Below are positions 11,099 through 22,664 of a DNA stretch of 64,000 bases, in pieces. The notes under the pieces are model-generated. The model worked only from the letters and a program-made list of their open reading frames with translations, did not search any database and was not told the DNA's origin. This DNA comes from Cliona cf. orientalis (lineage: Eukaryota; Porifera; Demospongiae; Clionaida; Clionaidae). Location of the stretch: assembly GCA_963930775.1 (NCBI GenBank), contig OZ005689.1, positions 27,850,044-27,914,043 on the forward strand, read 5' to 3'. The translations under genes and the position numbers were made by a program. The first letter of the stretch is position 1; the number at the start of each line of letters is the position of its first letter.

Positions 11099-14000
11099 CC
11101 GGGCTTGCGGGGCAAAGTCCTGCTGAGAAATCTCAAGCCCCTATTGAAATTTTTAAAACCGGTTCCATTTATGCAGGTGGTAGCAGTCTTTCTATTTCAG
11201 GGACCGTCAATGGAGCAGCCTGTGAGATCACAGTGGACACCGGCAGCAACATATCTATTGTGAGACCAGACATCTTGAGTGGAGAGGACCAAAACCTCAT
11301 TGAGCCAGTGAATAGCTGCCTCAGGACAGTCACTGGGGAGAGAGCACCCATTCATGGGAAAGGCCAACTGCAGCTGGGTATTGGATCCTTGCTGGTTCCT
11401 CAAGAGTTGTGGGTAGCTGATATTCACGATGATTGCATTCTTGGTCTTGACTTTTTACAGTCCCATGATCGTCTTGTTAATCTCAAGGAGGGAGCATTGA
11501 CAATTGCTGGAGAGGAAATTCCACTGAAAAAGCAACCAGCCGCTATAGAGGCCACTTGTTGCAAGGTTGTGCTAGCAGAGCACGTGCAGCTACCTCCTCG
11601 ATCGGAAACCGTAGTTCCTGTGAAGCTAGAAGGAGCCAAAGCTAACTACCAGTGGGGACTGCTTGAGCGATCCACAACATCAGCTAGTATTGATGGTGTA
11701 CTAGTGGGAAGGACGCTGGTGAATATTCAGGAACAATATGTCCCACTACGAGTGGTTAACCTCTCTCATCAGCAGCGAATGATCAGTAAAGGAGCTGAGA
11801 TGGCTCACTGTGAGAATGTGAAGTCCGTTCATATTCCTGAAGCCAACGTCCATGAACGGCTAGCTGGTGATGTTAGGAAGATGCATGTCTGCGAGATACT
11901 TCCACCACATCTGAAGGAGTTGTACGATCGCAGCACTAGTGATCTGGCAGAGAATGAATGCCAAGAAATACACAAGCTCTTGTCTGAATTCTCCGACATT
12001 TTCTCTACAGGCCCACATGACTTGGGACGTACTGATATGGTGCAACATCACATTCCCACTGGAGAAGCGGCGCCAATACGGCAGCAGCCAAGGAGGTTGC
12101 CACTGTGTAAGAGGGAGGAGGCAGAACGGGCTATCAAGGAAATGAAAGAGTTGGATGTGATTGAGCCATCCACAAGCCCCTGGTCCTCCCCCATAGTCCT
12201 TGTGAGTAAGAAAGATGGGAGTACCAGATTCTGTGTGGACTACCGCAAGCTGAACAACATCACACACAAGGACTCTTATCCTTTGCCTCGTATAGATGAT
12301 ACCATTGAGGCCCTGGCTGGAGCAGAGTGGTTTTCTGCTCTTGACCTCAAGAGTGGATATTGGCAAGTGCCCTTGGATGATGCCGCTAAAGAAAAGACAG
12401 CCTTCTCGACTGGAAGCGGATTGTGGCAGTTCAAAGTAATGCCATTTGGGCTATGTAATGCCCCAGCAACTTTCGAGAGGCTGATGGAGCAAGTACTCCT
12501 CGGACTGCCCACATCCATTGCTCTAGTCTACCTGGATGATATTGTTGTGCCAGGATGTACCTTCTCCCACCAGATTAGCAATCTACGCCAAGTATTCAAG
12601 AGTTTGAGGAAGGCTAAGCTCAAGCTTTCCCCTAAGAAATGCACACTCTTTAAACGAGAGGTGAAGTTTCTAGGCCACACAGTGAGTGGAGGAGTTGCGC
12701 CAGATCCAGGCAAAGTCGAAGCAGTTGCTCAATGGCCCCGCCCCACTACACCCGAGGAGATCAAAAGATTCCTCGGACTCTGCTCATACTACCGGCGCTT
12801 TGTACCCTCCTTTGCTGAAATCGCACACCCTCTGCATCAGTTGGCTACAGCCAATCCCTTCGATTGGACACAGGAAGCAGAAGACGCCTTTCAGAAATTG
12901 AAGCTGGTTTTAACAAACCCTCCCATCCTGGCCTATCCTGATCCAAATCATGTGTTCATCCTTGACACAGATGCAAGCGCATTTGGAATTGGGGGTGTGC
13001 TGTCTCAAAAAGTTGACGAGCAAGAAAGGGTCATAGCATATTTTAGCCGAGCACTAACCACAGCTGAGCGTCATTATTGTGTGACACGGAAGGAATTGCT
13101 AGCCATGCTGAAGTCGATTGAGCACTTCCATGCATACCTTTATGGTAGGAAGTTCCTACTCCGCTCGGATCATGCAGCACTGCAATGGCTGCTACACTTT
13201 CGTTGCCCCGAAGGACAGGTGGCACGGTGGATACAATCCCTTCAGCAATATGACTTCACTGTGCAGCACCGACCCGGTTCTAAGCATGGTAATGCAGACG
13301 CTCTCTCAAGACGACCGTGTCTGAATGAAGCCTGCAGGCATTGTGACAAGTTAGACTCACAAGAGCAACAGAAAATCCAGGGAGAAAGTGATATCCCTCA
13401 AGTTGCTACACTCCAGCTAAACCAATCGGATTCAGTTCACAACAAATCTGCACACGAGCTCCGACAAGCCCAGCTCGACGATCCAGATATCAAGCCAGTA
13501 CTTGAGTGGTTTGGACAAAGCAGCAACAAACCAAGCTGGGAAGAGGTTGCACCATACAGCTCTAAGACCAAGATATGGCAGAGTCTGAGAGTCTTTGACG
13601 GAGTTCTCTACCGGCGTTGGGAAACTCCTTCAGGAGATGACACTGTGAAGCAACTCGTTCTCCCAAAGTCTCTTTGGCAAGAAGTACTGCAAGAGCTCCA
13701 TGATACACGCACAGCTGGTCACCTTGGCAGGGCCAAGACCTTGGGCCGTATTCGACAGAGATTTTACTGGGTCCAGTGCCGAAAAGATGTGCAGGATTGG
13801 TGTCACAACTGTGACCTGTGCGCACAAAAGAGAGGGCCCCAGAAAAAGATCAAAGCACCAATGAGGAAATACATCGTTGGATCCCCCATGCTGGGACCGC
13901 TCCCCCTCACAGAGTCCGGAAACAAGTACATAGTCGTCATTGCAGACTATTTCACCAAATGGGTGGAAGCTCTCCCAATACCCGACCAGGAAGCCACCAC

Positions 14001-14646
14001 AATTGCCGAGCTACTCATCAAGGAAGTCATTTGCAGATTCGGAGTGCCCCAGCAAATACATTCCGATCAGGGGAGGAACTTTGAATCGATCTTATTTGCA
14101 GAAATGTGCAAATTGCTTGGCATCAAGAAGACAAGGACTACCCCTTACCACCCGGCTTCGGACGGAATGGTCGAAAGATTTAATCGGACCCTTGAGATGC
14201 AGCTGTCCAAGTTTGCAGATCACAATCAAAGAGACTGGGATTTGCATCTCCCATTTCTCGTAATGGCATACCGATCAGCTGATCATGATTCTACTGGCTG
14301 CTCCCCATCAAAGATGATGCTGGGAAGAGAAATAAAACTGCCAATTGACCTGATGTTTGGCCGACCTGAAGAAGAGCCACACCAAGGAGCAAGTGACTAT
14401 GCACACGCCTTGCAAGAGAAGATGGAGGCGGAGCTCATGCCCCAGACTGGTACCAACATGAGGCATCAACACCCGGAAGTACCAATCACCAGAATGTGGA
14501 TACAGACACCAATACTCCTGGTGAGAAACAAAATCCGGAACTGCGAAGAAGTAACCGAGACAGACGCCCACCTGTACGTTACGGGACCAGCTTGTACTGA
14601 TTGCTGTGACTTAAGGAGGGGAGAGTGTGATGAACTGGCCCTATAG
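11041..14646 (+). CDS. pol: gypsy Pol: protease, RT, RNase H, integrase
   Basis: Expressed from the -1 frame relative to gag; open from at least 11041. The order is an aspartic protease (DTGS at 11236), reverse transcriptase (VDYRKLNN near 12235; YLDD at 12529-12540), RNase H (DTDASAFGIGG near 12965, and RSDHAALQWLL), an integrase zinc region (H-H then CHNCDLC, 13696-13822) and an integrase core with SDQGRNFE (about 14065) and MVERFNRTL (about 14170). Oddly, the core start reads YIVGSPMLGPLPLT. Relatives carry roughly eight more residues before GPLP, including the first Asp of the D,D-35-E triad, and these are absent. Past about 14400 the protein no longer resembles the usual GPY/F or chromodomain tail and runs into the 3' LTR, suggesting a second deletion. 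Confidence 0.9.
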   Translation, partial: EGLPRAEERRGFPFGKQELAGLAGQSPAEKSQAPIEIFKTGSIYAGGSSLSISGTVNGAACEITVDTGSNISIVRPDILSGEDQNLIEPVNSCLRTVTGERAPIHGKGQLQLGIGSLLVPQELWVADIHDDCILGLDFLQSHDRLVNLKEGALTIAGEEIPLKKQPAAIEATCCKVVLAEHVQLPPRSETVVPVKLEGAKANYQWGLLERSTTSASIDGVLVGRTLVNIQEQYVPLRVVNLSHQQRMISKGAEMAHCENVKSVHIPEANVHERLAGDVRKMHVCEILPPHLKELYDRSTSDLAENECQEIHKLLSEFSDIFSTGPHDLGRTDMVQHHIPTGEAAPIRQQPRRLPLCKREEAERAIKEMKELDVIEPSTSPWSSPIVLVSKKDGSTRFCVDYRKLNNITHKDSYPLPRIDDTIEALAGAEWFSALDLKSGYWQVPLDDAAKEKTAFSTGSGLWQFKVMPFGLCNAPATFERLMEQVLLGLPTSIALVYLDDIVVPGCTFSHQISNLRQVFKSLRKAKLKLSPKKCTLFKREVKFLGHTVSGGVAPDPGKVEAVAQWPRPTTPEEIKRFLGLCSYYRRFVPSFAEIAHPLHQLATANPFDWTQEAEDAFQKLKLVLTNPPILAYPDPNHVFILDTDASAFGIGGVLSQKVDEQERVIAYFSRALTTAERHYCVTRKELLAMLKSIEHFHAYLYGRKFLLRSDHAALQWLLHFRCPEGQVARWIQSLQQYDFTVQHRPGSKHGNADALSRRPCLNEACRHCDKLDSQEQQKIQGESDIPQVATLQLNQSDSVHNKSAHELRQAQLDDPDIKPVLEWFGQSSNKPSWEEVAPYSSKTKIWQSLRVFDGVLYRRWETPSGDDTVKQLVLPKSLWQEVLQELHDTRTAGHLGRAKTLGRIRQRFYWVQCRKDVQDWCHNCDLCAQKRGPQKKIKAPMRKYIVGSPMLGPLPLTESGNKYIVVIADYFTKWVEALPIPDQEATTIAELLIKEVICRFGVPQQIHSDQGRNFESILFAEMCKLLGIKKTRTTPYHPASDGMVERFNRTLEMQLSKFADHNQRDWDLHLPFLVMAYRSADHDSTGCSPSKMMLGREIKLPIDLMFGRPEEEPHQGASDYAHALQEKMEAELMPQTGTNMRHQHPEVPITRMWIQTPILLVRNKIRNCEEVTETDAHLYVTGPACTDCCDLRRGECDELAL
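11083..11089 (+). promoter_or_regulatory. -1 ribosomal slippery site GGGAAAC
   Basis: In the gag phase the bases read TCG GGA AAC, giving the canonical X XXY YYZ heptamer G GGA AAC. It lies seven bases before the gag stop at 11096, and the pol frame is the -1 frame, open across it. The same heptamer is used at a gag-pro junction in some retroviruses. A downstream stimulator was not examined. Confidence 0.75.
14611..14625 (+). promoter_or_regulatory. polypurine tract
   Basis: TTAAGGAGGGGAGAG lies directly before the 3' LTR, the expected place for plus-strand priming. Confidence 0.85.
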
Positions 14647-14873
14647 AACACTAATCTGTTATGATTTGTAGTCGTGTACCATATTATTAATAATGTCTCA
14701 TGGACTTGTTATTCTCATGTAACCCTGTCTGTTCATCTTCACCTAAGCCCTAGTTTCGTTGCCACCCCTCCATATAAATAGCACCCCTTGCATTCTATCA
14801 GTAGTCTCTCATTATCCAATAAAGTCTGCTATTTCATTGAGGAGCTAGCTACGCACTGCGGTAATCCAGTACA
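14626..14873 (+). repeat. 3' LTR of the gypsy element
   Basis: TGTGATGAAC to AGTACA, matching the 5' LTR except for one substitution and a 2-bp deletion (CAGTAGTCTC versus CAGTAGAGTCTC). Confidence 0.95.
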
Positions 14874-15284
14874 CTATTATCAGTACACACAATACTAAAC
14901 ATAATTATATTTGAATCCTGCATAGCAATAATAATATTGTAGCAGATGGAAAATTAGTCCTAATACAACACAGCTTGGGAGTACCACTCATTCTCCAACC
15001 AAGCCGTCCCTAGCACTAACCAACCAGCAACCAATATGAAATGAAACAGTATCTATGGAAGCAAAGGTTTGTTAAAAAGAGAATATTGCATAATCATTAC
15101 TCATGCTCTTCAGCGTCCACACACTCAGGCGATCGATCAGTTATACATCACTTAGTGTAGCATTCTCATCACCACCCTTTCAACCTCACAGCAGCAAATG
15201 CATGTTCCTGGTTGGTAAATAATTACACACTGGCACCTAAAGTTTATGTATACTTATTCATGCATTCTCATTAAGAATCTTTAC
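14874..15284. other. no feature recognised
   Basis: Unique-looking AT-rich sequence without a supported reading frame or inverted repeat. Confidence 0.4.
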
Positions 15285-15491
15285 CAGACTCTGCTGTGGA
15301 GCCTTTCCTTGTATCCAGAGTGGTCATCTCCTGCCTCTGCTGTATCCTCAAACCATTCTCCTGGTGAATGATAATTTAACCTCGGGCTCAAACTGATATG
15401 CTTCGACCGTTTCCAGATCTCCTTCTACCTCTGATGCTTCATAGTCTTCACTTTCGACAGAAGAAACTGAAGAAGATAGGCTAAGGTCCAT
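15285..15491 (-). pseudogene. fragment of a YQFEP-motif (P2X7-C-terminus-like) gene
   Basis: On the minus strand an ATG at 15491 opens a Ser/Glu-rich stretch ending in AYQFEP. Sponge and cnidarian proteins with a P2X7-like cysteine domain often start this way (from memory). After YQFEP the sensible frame shifts by one base to read a GEWFEDTAEAGDDHSG-like acidic segment, then ends at a GT donor (15284-15283). The expected cysteine domain is not seen downstream. Best read as a first-exon fragment with a frameshift. Confidence 0.3.
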
Positions 15492-15842
15492 AGCTATTGC
15501 TCACGGTAGCCAACCCCTCTCTTTCAATGCTCAAGGATCCGTTCTATGTTCCTTTTCTGACATCACGTCGAAACCGTGCCCCACACCACAACCGGATGCA
15601 GCAAAGGCGGATGTAATTATCAGTGAAAACTGACCTTGTTTTCTGCAAAGTTGCAGAGCAAAAAATCTCCAAAAAATTATGTGAATATAACTCGATCCAA
15701 GGTTCAAAAGTCTCCAATAAAAAAATTAAATATTTTTCATGCCACCTTCCCTTTACAAAGAATGTGAATCAGATACTGATATTACTTGATGTACGTAATG
15801 TACTATATAATGTGTTCTGACTTAGTCTTTTAAGCTGACTTA

Positions 15843-17338
15843 CAGTGCTACTGAGCAAGAGAGTACATTTTTTTATAACTTTGCATGTGCACTTATTTTG
15901 ACCAGTAATCAACAGAAATAGTGATTTTAGCTGCAGTAGTAGTGCATAAGGCTCCAAAGGAAGACCGTTCCGTAACAGAAGGCATGACGTGTCGTGACGT
16001 CGATGTAATATCACGTGCACAATATATAGCAATGTAAATCATGAAAAAATCGGCCGTTGGAAGATTTGGAGAGCATATGGCAAGACTTAGTAAGTAGAAA
16101 ATGCCTAGTATATGCCTATTTCTCTACAATATTAACGTACAAGGGTGATACGAGCGGCCGTCTAGTCAGGCACAAAGAGTCTGCCCTACCCATAGGCTCC
16201 AACTGTCCCTGAATCTCCGGGACAGTCCCGAATTTTAACAACTGTCCCGCGTCCCGGAAGGCTCCACTACAATTGTATTATTGGTCCCGGAAGAGGTCCA
16301 GACACTAGCATAAACACTGTAGTAGTAGTACAACTAGTCACTTACTTGTGGTAAAATGAACAAGCTGCTTGTGGTAGTGCCTTACAAACTTTGGTTTTTG
16401 CAGTAGCAACACTACAGGAGGTCTACTAGGCTTGCAAATTCATGCTCTAGACAGTATATATTCTGGCCATTTAACGTTGTCATCAAATTCAATCATATTG
16501 GGTGTGGTATGGGTGGAGTTTTAATTAATGATGGGCGTATCTAGTGGGTGTGGTCTATGTCCCTGGAGCTGTTCAGGAAAAGTTGGAGCCTATGCCTACC
16601 ACACTTCTTTTGAGGCTTTGGAGGAAAAAAACGTTATTGACCCGACTATTGCTAGTATCTTACCTCGTTTTGATCGATAAGCGATGAGCTTCTCAACGTT
16701 CGACGTTTACAACGCCATTCTCGCCATCGTCTCGTTTCAGATCGCCAGGGGGCGTGGTCAATTACAACGTCATTTTAATTCACGTGCGTTCAGGGCAACG
16801 TCATCAATGAGGACCGTGACCCGTCTGGAGCAACTGGCGGAAATGTTTGCTTCCGGATTCGGCGTTTCCTGCAAAACATTCGCAGTTTCATGCATGCATT
16901 AGGATTGTTAATGCATAAGGATGCACAAAGTGTAATATCAGCTCTTAACTAAAAGTTTCATGCAAGATTGAGTGCCTAACTTAAGTTGGCCTTATTTTAT
17001 ACTATTTTTGTAAATATCTCCACGACTGTTTATAGTTAAGACTTCATATTTGGCACAAAGATGTGTCCTATTGGTGCCTATCTTCATCTCAAATTGGTGT
17101 TCGTAACTATAATCGAGTGTTGTGATAGAGTGCCTAACGTAAAAATCAATAATTTTCGGACATTTTCGCATGCTGAAGCGCTATGAAAGGTGAGCTCAGC
17201 CTGCCGCTTGAGATGTAGATAGTCCATCCATTGACCTAACTGGGTACCAAGTGGGAACAGAATACATGCAAGTTTCACCCGAAAAATTTGCAATAACCAT
17301 ACACTGGTAATTATGTACTCTCTTGCTCAGTAGCACTG
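15843..17338. mobile_element. 1.5-kb TIR element, CAGTGCTACTGAGCAAGAGAGTAC ends
   Basis: CAGTGCTACTGAGCAAGAGA at the left is the exact reverse complement of TCTCTTGCTCAGTAGCACTG at the right, over at least 24 bp. Both ends are flanked by TA, as in Tc1/mariner-type elements. No transposase is visible inside, so it is non-autonomous. Confidence 0.9.
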
Positions 17339-20073
17339 TAGTCTTTTAGGCAGAGAAACTACAGTGCTGCCAAAGTTTAGCCCCTGAGCATTGAGCTGTC
17401 AGTTGGACCTCCACCCTGCTGCTCAGCCACCAGGTGGAGGACGAGATCCCGGTGCGGCAGGGGGCGCATCCTAATGCTGAAGGTTTGGGGTTCATAACAC
17501 CAGGGGGAGTGGCGACTCTTCTCCCACATCTAGAGATACAATTCCCGACATACCTAAGTAAGCGTGTTTAATTAGGTAATTCCTGCAAATTGATCTTAAG
17601 GTACCATTAAATTGTGTGGGCGTGAGCGTGAGGATTGGCTAATTCAATTACTGAATCGTGAGGGGCGTGGCCGAAGAGGCCATACAAGTGCTTTTGGTCG
17701 AAGGTGGACGTGTCCAGAATCGGCCAGGGATGATTATGCGCGTGTAATTAGCGACCGGAAGTGGCCCCTGAAGAAAAGGCTGGTAATTGCCCACATCAAA
17801 GCATTCTTTCTTAACTATTAACCATAACGACTTATTAAACACTAAGTAGAAATAAAAAAGATTACCTGCGCAAAAAATGTTTGGGGGAATTGGGAGCACT
17901 TCGGGAGATAATTTTTATACCGGCGCGCAGACACGGGTGTTTCACGCGGACATTTAGTCTTTAATTAGAATTTACGGTACGGTTGTAAATTTCAATTACA
18001 CGCATAGCAACGCGAACTCATTAGCGACCTTAGTGGTTGCTATATATACTACCAGAGCCTTTTGCCATAGAAGGCAATAAAAACAGTCTTAAAATAGCAA
18101 ACAAAGTCTCCTGATTCACCCAAGACCTAGTGCGCAAATATAGAACGCTTTATACTGTTATGCGCATAGGTACAACGGTTGCCACCCCTGAACAAGATTT
18201 TTACAATGGTCATGTTTGACAGCCTATAGTGCATCTCCTAAAGTTTTCCTGGCTTCTTCTCCACTTCTAGCAGATAGTTGAAGGCCTAACAAATCCAGAC
18301 ATACCATGAGTCACTTGCTACTATTTTTTTTACATGTGGATATCAAGGTCCAAAAATTCACCAATAATCGCTAATAAATACACTGAAACAAGCTAATCTA
18401 CAGATCCAGTAGCATCATGAGACACCAGTTGAGTTCCCTGAGACTCAGTAAAGGTGTTGTGGAATGAAGTCTTGCCTAGCCAGGCCTAATAGTCCTGTTG
18501 AGTGTGTGTAAATGTACGATAGTACTGAAATATGCAATGTCGTGATGTATTGTACACAAAATGCTTATTGCACATGGCATGAGAGAGTAACAGGCAAAGA
18601 CAGAAGGGAAAAAGATGGAGAAAGAGAGGGAGTGAGGGATAGGGGGGATAGAGAGAGAGAGTGGGTAGGAGAAGAGAGATGTACTCTTGCATGTTCACTG
18701 TACATATTGACTATTGGGCCTATACGAATACATGGAGTATACAAACCCCCATAATATCCTCCCAAGAACTGAAATATACAGGTTTTGAATGTTACCTGAG
18801 GCTGTTTTATCAACTAACTGCCTCTACACAACAAAACTACCTTCATTCCGGGCTTACCATTCTCACAAACGGCCAGAAACCATAGTCAGAGCTTGTAAAT
18901 TTCAATGATGTTCCATCGCGTAAAATCCCAAGTAAAAAAATAAGTAGCAACACATACTATGGCTTACAGGTAACTTCAGTCATAGCACAAGGCTACTCAA
19001 AAACTCACCTTGGCAGGAAAACTTCACAAGAGCCAGCATAGGCTGTCAAAGAGACCCATCACAAAAAGATTAGTGTGCGCGCGGAGCTATAACTCGATGT
19101 AGGAATGTCGTAGAAGAGTCAACCTTGGACCACTCAACTCAGCTTGAATTGCTCCATCTTGCTATGCTGTGGATAACCACGTGTTTTTAACGATATTCAC
19201 AGCATACCAGTGCAAAGTGCATAGAGTGGTTGCTAGGAAAGTGCATCCCTCGTTGCTAGGTGTAGGAAAAAATTATGCGTGGGTGACTAAGTGTCCGCAT
19301 GCGTATTGCGCTGAAACACCCGTGCAGAATGGGTCGAAACACGAGATTTGACATGAGAAAAATTTAAATCACGCCTTAGAATTAGTTACGGCCCTTTGAA
19401 GTTTCCCCATATGTTTGTATAGGAAGCCATGCATTTGCAATGTTTTCTGCCCACGCGCTACGTGAGGGGCGGGGCCATCAGCGCACAGAGAAGTGATGAC
19501 CTTTACCCAATTTGGTCAGAATTGGAATATAAGCTGTCTGCTTACATTGTATGGCTCTACTAAGCATCCAGCTTGACTATGTGGTTGTTTCCGGAAACTT
19601 TTTTATTCTGCTTAGTATTCTGGTCTCCTTGTTATACACTAATTATTATACACTAAGTAGAAAAAAAAAGAGTTTACATAATTAATTAATGTTGGGGGGT
19701 TGATGTATAGGCTGCCTGCTTGGGGAGATAATTTTTACACGGGCACGCAGAATGGGTTGAAACTAGAGGTTTGACCTTGGGAAATTTTGATTCACGCCTT
19801 AGAATTAAAGTTATGGCTCTTTGAAGTTCTCCCATGTTTGTATAGGAAGCCATATATTTGTAATGTTTTCAGCCCACGCGCGCACATTAACGTGACGACC
19901 ATTACCCACTTTGATCAAAATTGATGTATAGGCTGCCTGCTTGCATTACTATGCATGTATAGGCTGCCTGCTTGCATTGTATGGGTCTACTATGCATCCA
20001 GCTCAACTATGTGCCTGTTGTTGAACAGTTTTTTTTTCTGCTTAGTGTTCTGGTCTCCTTGAAAAAAAAAAAG
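17339..20073. repeat. repeat-rich intergenic stretch
   Basis: No gene supported. 17597-17631 (TTAAATTGTGTGGGCGTGAGCG) recurs inverted at about 49766-49798. 17880-17935 (GGGAGATAATTTTTATACC) recurs at about 19720-19750. 18590-18660 is a GAGAGA-rich tract. Confidence 0.5.
19300..20060. repeat. diverged direct duplication
   Basis: 19300-19640 and 19745-20060 share in order GCAGAATGGGT-GAAAC, CTTTGAAGTT, TTTGTATAGGAAGCCAT, CCCACGCGC, TACTA-GCATCCAGCT and TCTGGTCTCCTTG, with many substitutions. Confidence 0.7.
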
Positions 20074-20095
20074 CTAATTAGGCCTGATTAAGCAT

Positions 20096-20374
20096 GTGGG
20101 CGTGTTCCTGGCACTGTGTGCAGTGTCTGCGTGTGCGTTAATGCAGAGTTTATTGCTTCCGATTGGGCGTGGCTTCACTGGCCAGTGCTTGGACATCGGC
20201 ACCTGGGACTTGGCCGCAGCGATAGGTGGGCGTGTCCCGGAAGCGGTGGTGACCTTTGAACCCCGCGAGGAGGCTTTGGGGGCGTGGCAGGAGGTCAAAG
20301 GTGAGGCTGTGTCAGTTAATGAGGCACTGTACACCGGTGTGATTAAGGGGACCGTACGGCTGGACGGAAGCTGA
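20096..20374 (+). other. 92-codon open frame, doubtful
   Basis: An open frame beginning MGVFLALCAV, which could pass for a signal peptide, but it is full of GGGCGTGG motifs common in this region's repeats. No domain recognised and no splice context supports it. Listed because the stretch before the piggyBac gene is otherwise empty. Confidence 0.12.
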
Positions 20375-20955
20375 CGATGGTTTGAAGCGGATGTGGTTGC
20401 GATGGCGTGTTGTTACCCCACCCACAAAGGAAATGAGGTGAGCTCTTGTGTGGGCGGTGTGGCAGAACGGCCTTGAAGTGTTTGTGTGTTTTGGCCTTGA
20501 GGAAGCTGTATGTTTTAATTGGGATTGATTGTGGGCTTCCGGTGGATATCCAGTGGCCAGTCGGCACTTGATCGAGAATGGTGGTCCTCGAGGCACAGGG
20601 TGGTGCTATTTTGGGCGTGGCCAGGCCCTCCCTTCCGGCTCGGCTTCCGGTCCATTGAGGATATTAACTGAATAGTGCCGAGAGACGCATTATTGCGTCA
20701 TGCATGCGCGCGCATGCCGTTAAGGGCGGGAGATGCAAAAAAGCATCAGCTGCATAGCGCTATACTATCTGGATGATGTCTCGCTAAAGAGGACTGGGCG
20801 GTGATGATCTTTCTACCGACGACAAACCACGATAGTAGAGGTAAGTATTTGTATCAAAAATAACAATACATACAGCTATACACGCTAACGCCTACGCTAT
20901 GTACGCTACAATACTACCATGCAAAAACGCTAACTAACTCTAGAAGCGCTAAACA

Positions 20956-21795
20956 ATGACTAAGAGGCTGTACACTGCTGAGAAGGTGCTGAAAGCTGTG
21001 TTGGAGGATGTAGATGATGACCAGGACTATGATGACCCTGATGACCGTGATGAACCGGTCATGGAAGGCTCTGATGATGACTTCTCCGATTTGCAGCTCG
21101 ATGAAGATGATGCTGGCACCACCAAACTCCCCCCTTACACCGTCAGTAGCTTCACCACTGCTGCTGCCACCTCCACTCTATCCATTGCCTCAACCCCCAC
21201 CCCAAAGCTCGCCACAATCATCACCACCTACTTCACCATCCGAACCTGCAGTGTGGACTACAACACTGAAACCAGTGGAGGTGAAATCATTCAACTCACC
21301 AGTATGTCCAACAACAGCCATCCCAGAGACCCCCAGGGATGTCTTCGAGATCTTCTTCACTGACGAGTTGATGATGCTGATGGTGACTGAGAGTAATAGG
21401 TACGCCGAGGACGTCATGGGAAGTGAGAAGTTCGCCAAGTGGACGAAGATCACCGAAGAAGAGATGAAGGCCTTTCTGGGGTTCTCCATTCTCATGGGTA
21501 TTAACCAGCTCCAGGCAATCAAGGACTACTGGAAGAAGAACGAGTACCTCCACTATAGTCCCATTGCTGATCGGATACCACGAGACCGCTTCTTGGAGAT
21601 CTCGAGATATATCCACTTTGTGGATAACAGCACCCTCCAACCACGTGGCTCTCCAGGACACGATCGGCTTGGTAAAGTTCGCCCCATCATTGACCACCTT
21701 TCGACCAAGTTTGCGGAGGCTTACGATCCACACAAAGAAGTTGCAGTGGATGAGGCGATGATTAAGTTTCAGGGCAGGTCATCGCTGAAGCAATA
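20956..21795 (+). pseudogene. piggyBac transposase, N-terminal half
   Basis: An acidic N-terminus (DDDQDYDDPDDRDE) from ATG 20956, then a one-frame change between about 21125 and 21250, then a clear DDE_Tnp_1_7 body: VFEIFFTDELM, WTKITEEEMKAFLGF, LMGINQL, DYWKKNEYLHYSPIADRIPRDRFLEI, and VDEAMIKFQGRSSLKQY holding the first catalytic Asp. The frame breaks off at KQY, where element B begins. The next residues of the family (M-x-KKP-x-KRG) resume 25 kb downstream at 46906. Gene disrupted by insertion and also frameshifted, so inactive. Confidence 0.92.
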
Positions 21796-22171
21796 TGTGA
21801 CCGGATCTGAGAAAACCCGGCATATTCGATTTTTCATGAAAATCACCATTGCACTCTAGTACCTTTCTATGACCTTTGAACTAACTGCCGTTCAAATTTA
21901 AAAGCGATTGCCCGCTTCATTTACGAGATATGACGCGCTCGCGCTTGAAATATTGAATTCGAGAAATTACGTTGTAAACGCGTTGCTATGTGCGCGAATG
22001 ATGCTTCCGTATACCAATCGTATACGAGCGCGCATTGCGCTCGGCGCAGAATTAGTGATTACGTAATTGTCACCTGATCGGCCGGTCGCTCTATAATCTA
22101 AAGATCAAGCTAGCTCTAGCGAGCTATTAGCTCGATATCGCGATTGAACACGAGGCCAGAGAGAAAGTTCT

Positions 22172-22344
22172 ATGGGTGAAGGAAGGAAAGAGGTAAGCTT
22201 AAGAGTCAGTACGGAGAGGGGGGGAGTGTTATGCTTACTTTAGTAACGCCCTTTTGCCGCTGTCTTACAGTCCACGTCAGGTGATACGCAGGATCTACTA
22301 TTAGAGAAGGCGATTGACCCCTTCGAATTATTAGGGGAGGTAAG
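22172..22344 (+). other. possible short exons near the left end of B
   Basis: An ATG near 22172 opens MGEGRKE followed by a GTAAGC donor. CTTACAG at about 22264-22270 is followed by an open stretch (STSGDTQDLLLE...) ending GAG|GTAAG at 22340. Short ATG-plus-donor segments recur near the left ends of related MITEs (about 61105 and 61950). Whether they are transcribed is unknown. Confidence 0.25.
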
Positions 22345-22522
22345 TGTTCACTGTTACTTTCGTTTGGTTGTGGTCGTCATAGTCACAAACACTACTTGTG
22401 TTGATTTTTGTTCAAATTTTCTCTCTCGCATAATAAGATTAAGTTTAGTGAAGAAGTGAAAGTGTGCATGGTCTAACTAGTAGTGTAAATCTACTCTAAT
22501 CCGGTAGAGAACTCCCCGAACA
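22345..22522 (+). repeat. 5' LTR of the BEL element
   Basis: TGTTCACTGTTACTTTCG to CCCCGAACA. Followed directly by TTGGTCCTTCGAGCCGGA (22523-22540), a typical BEL-type primer-binding site. Confidence 0.93.
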
Positions 22523-22664
22523 TTGGTCCTTCGAGCCGGATACTAACCTCCTTGGTCATATTTGTGAACTAGTTCTCTACTCGGGTCCCCCTTGTCGTAT
22601 TTCGTCGTTTCGTTCGACCACGTGTTCGACCGATAATCATCTTCTCTACTGTCGCCTATCGACC

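Larger units (their letters stand above)
9563..14873 (+). mobile_element. Ty3/gypsy LTR retrotransposon
   Basis: A 5.3-kb element with two LTRs of 250 and 248 bp, a primer-binding site, gag, pol and a polypurine tract. The LTRs differ by one substitution (AATATC versus AATGTC) and a 2-bp indel, so insertion was recent. The bases next to the two LTRs (TGTAT before, CTATT after) do not give a clean 4-5-bp duplication, so one flank may have changed. Despite its youth the copy carries a stop in gag, a small deletion in integrase and a divergent pol end, and is probably not autonomous. Confidence 0.95.

Noticed and set aside
11860-12366. 168-codon minus-strand frame within gypsy pol
   Set aside because: Antisense shadow of the reverse transcriptase region.
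9558-14878. A perfect target duplication for the gypsy element
   Set aside because: TGTAT and CTATT next to the LTRs share only part of their sequence; I could not define a clean duplication.
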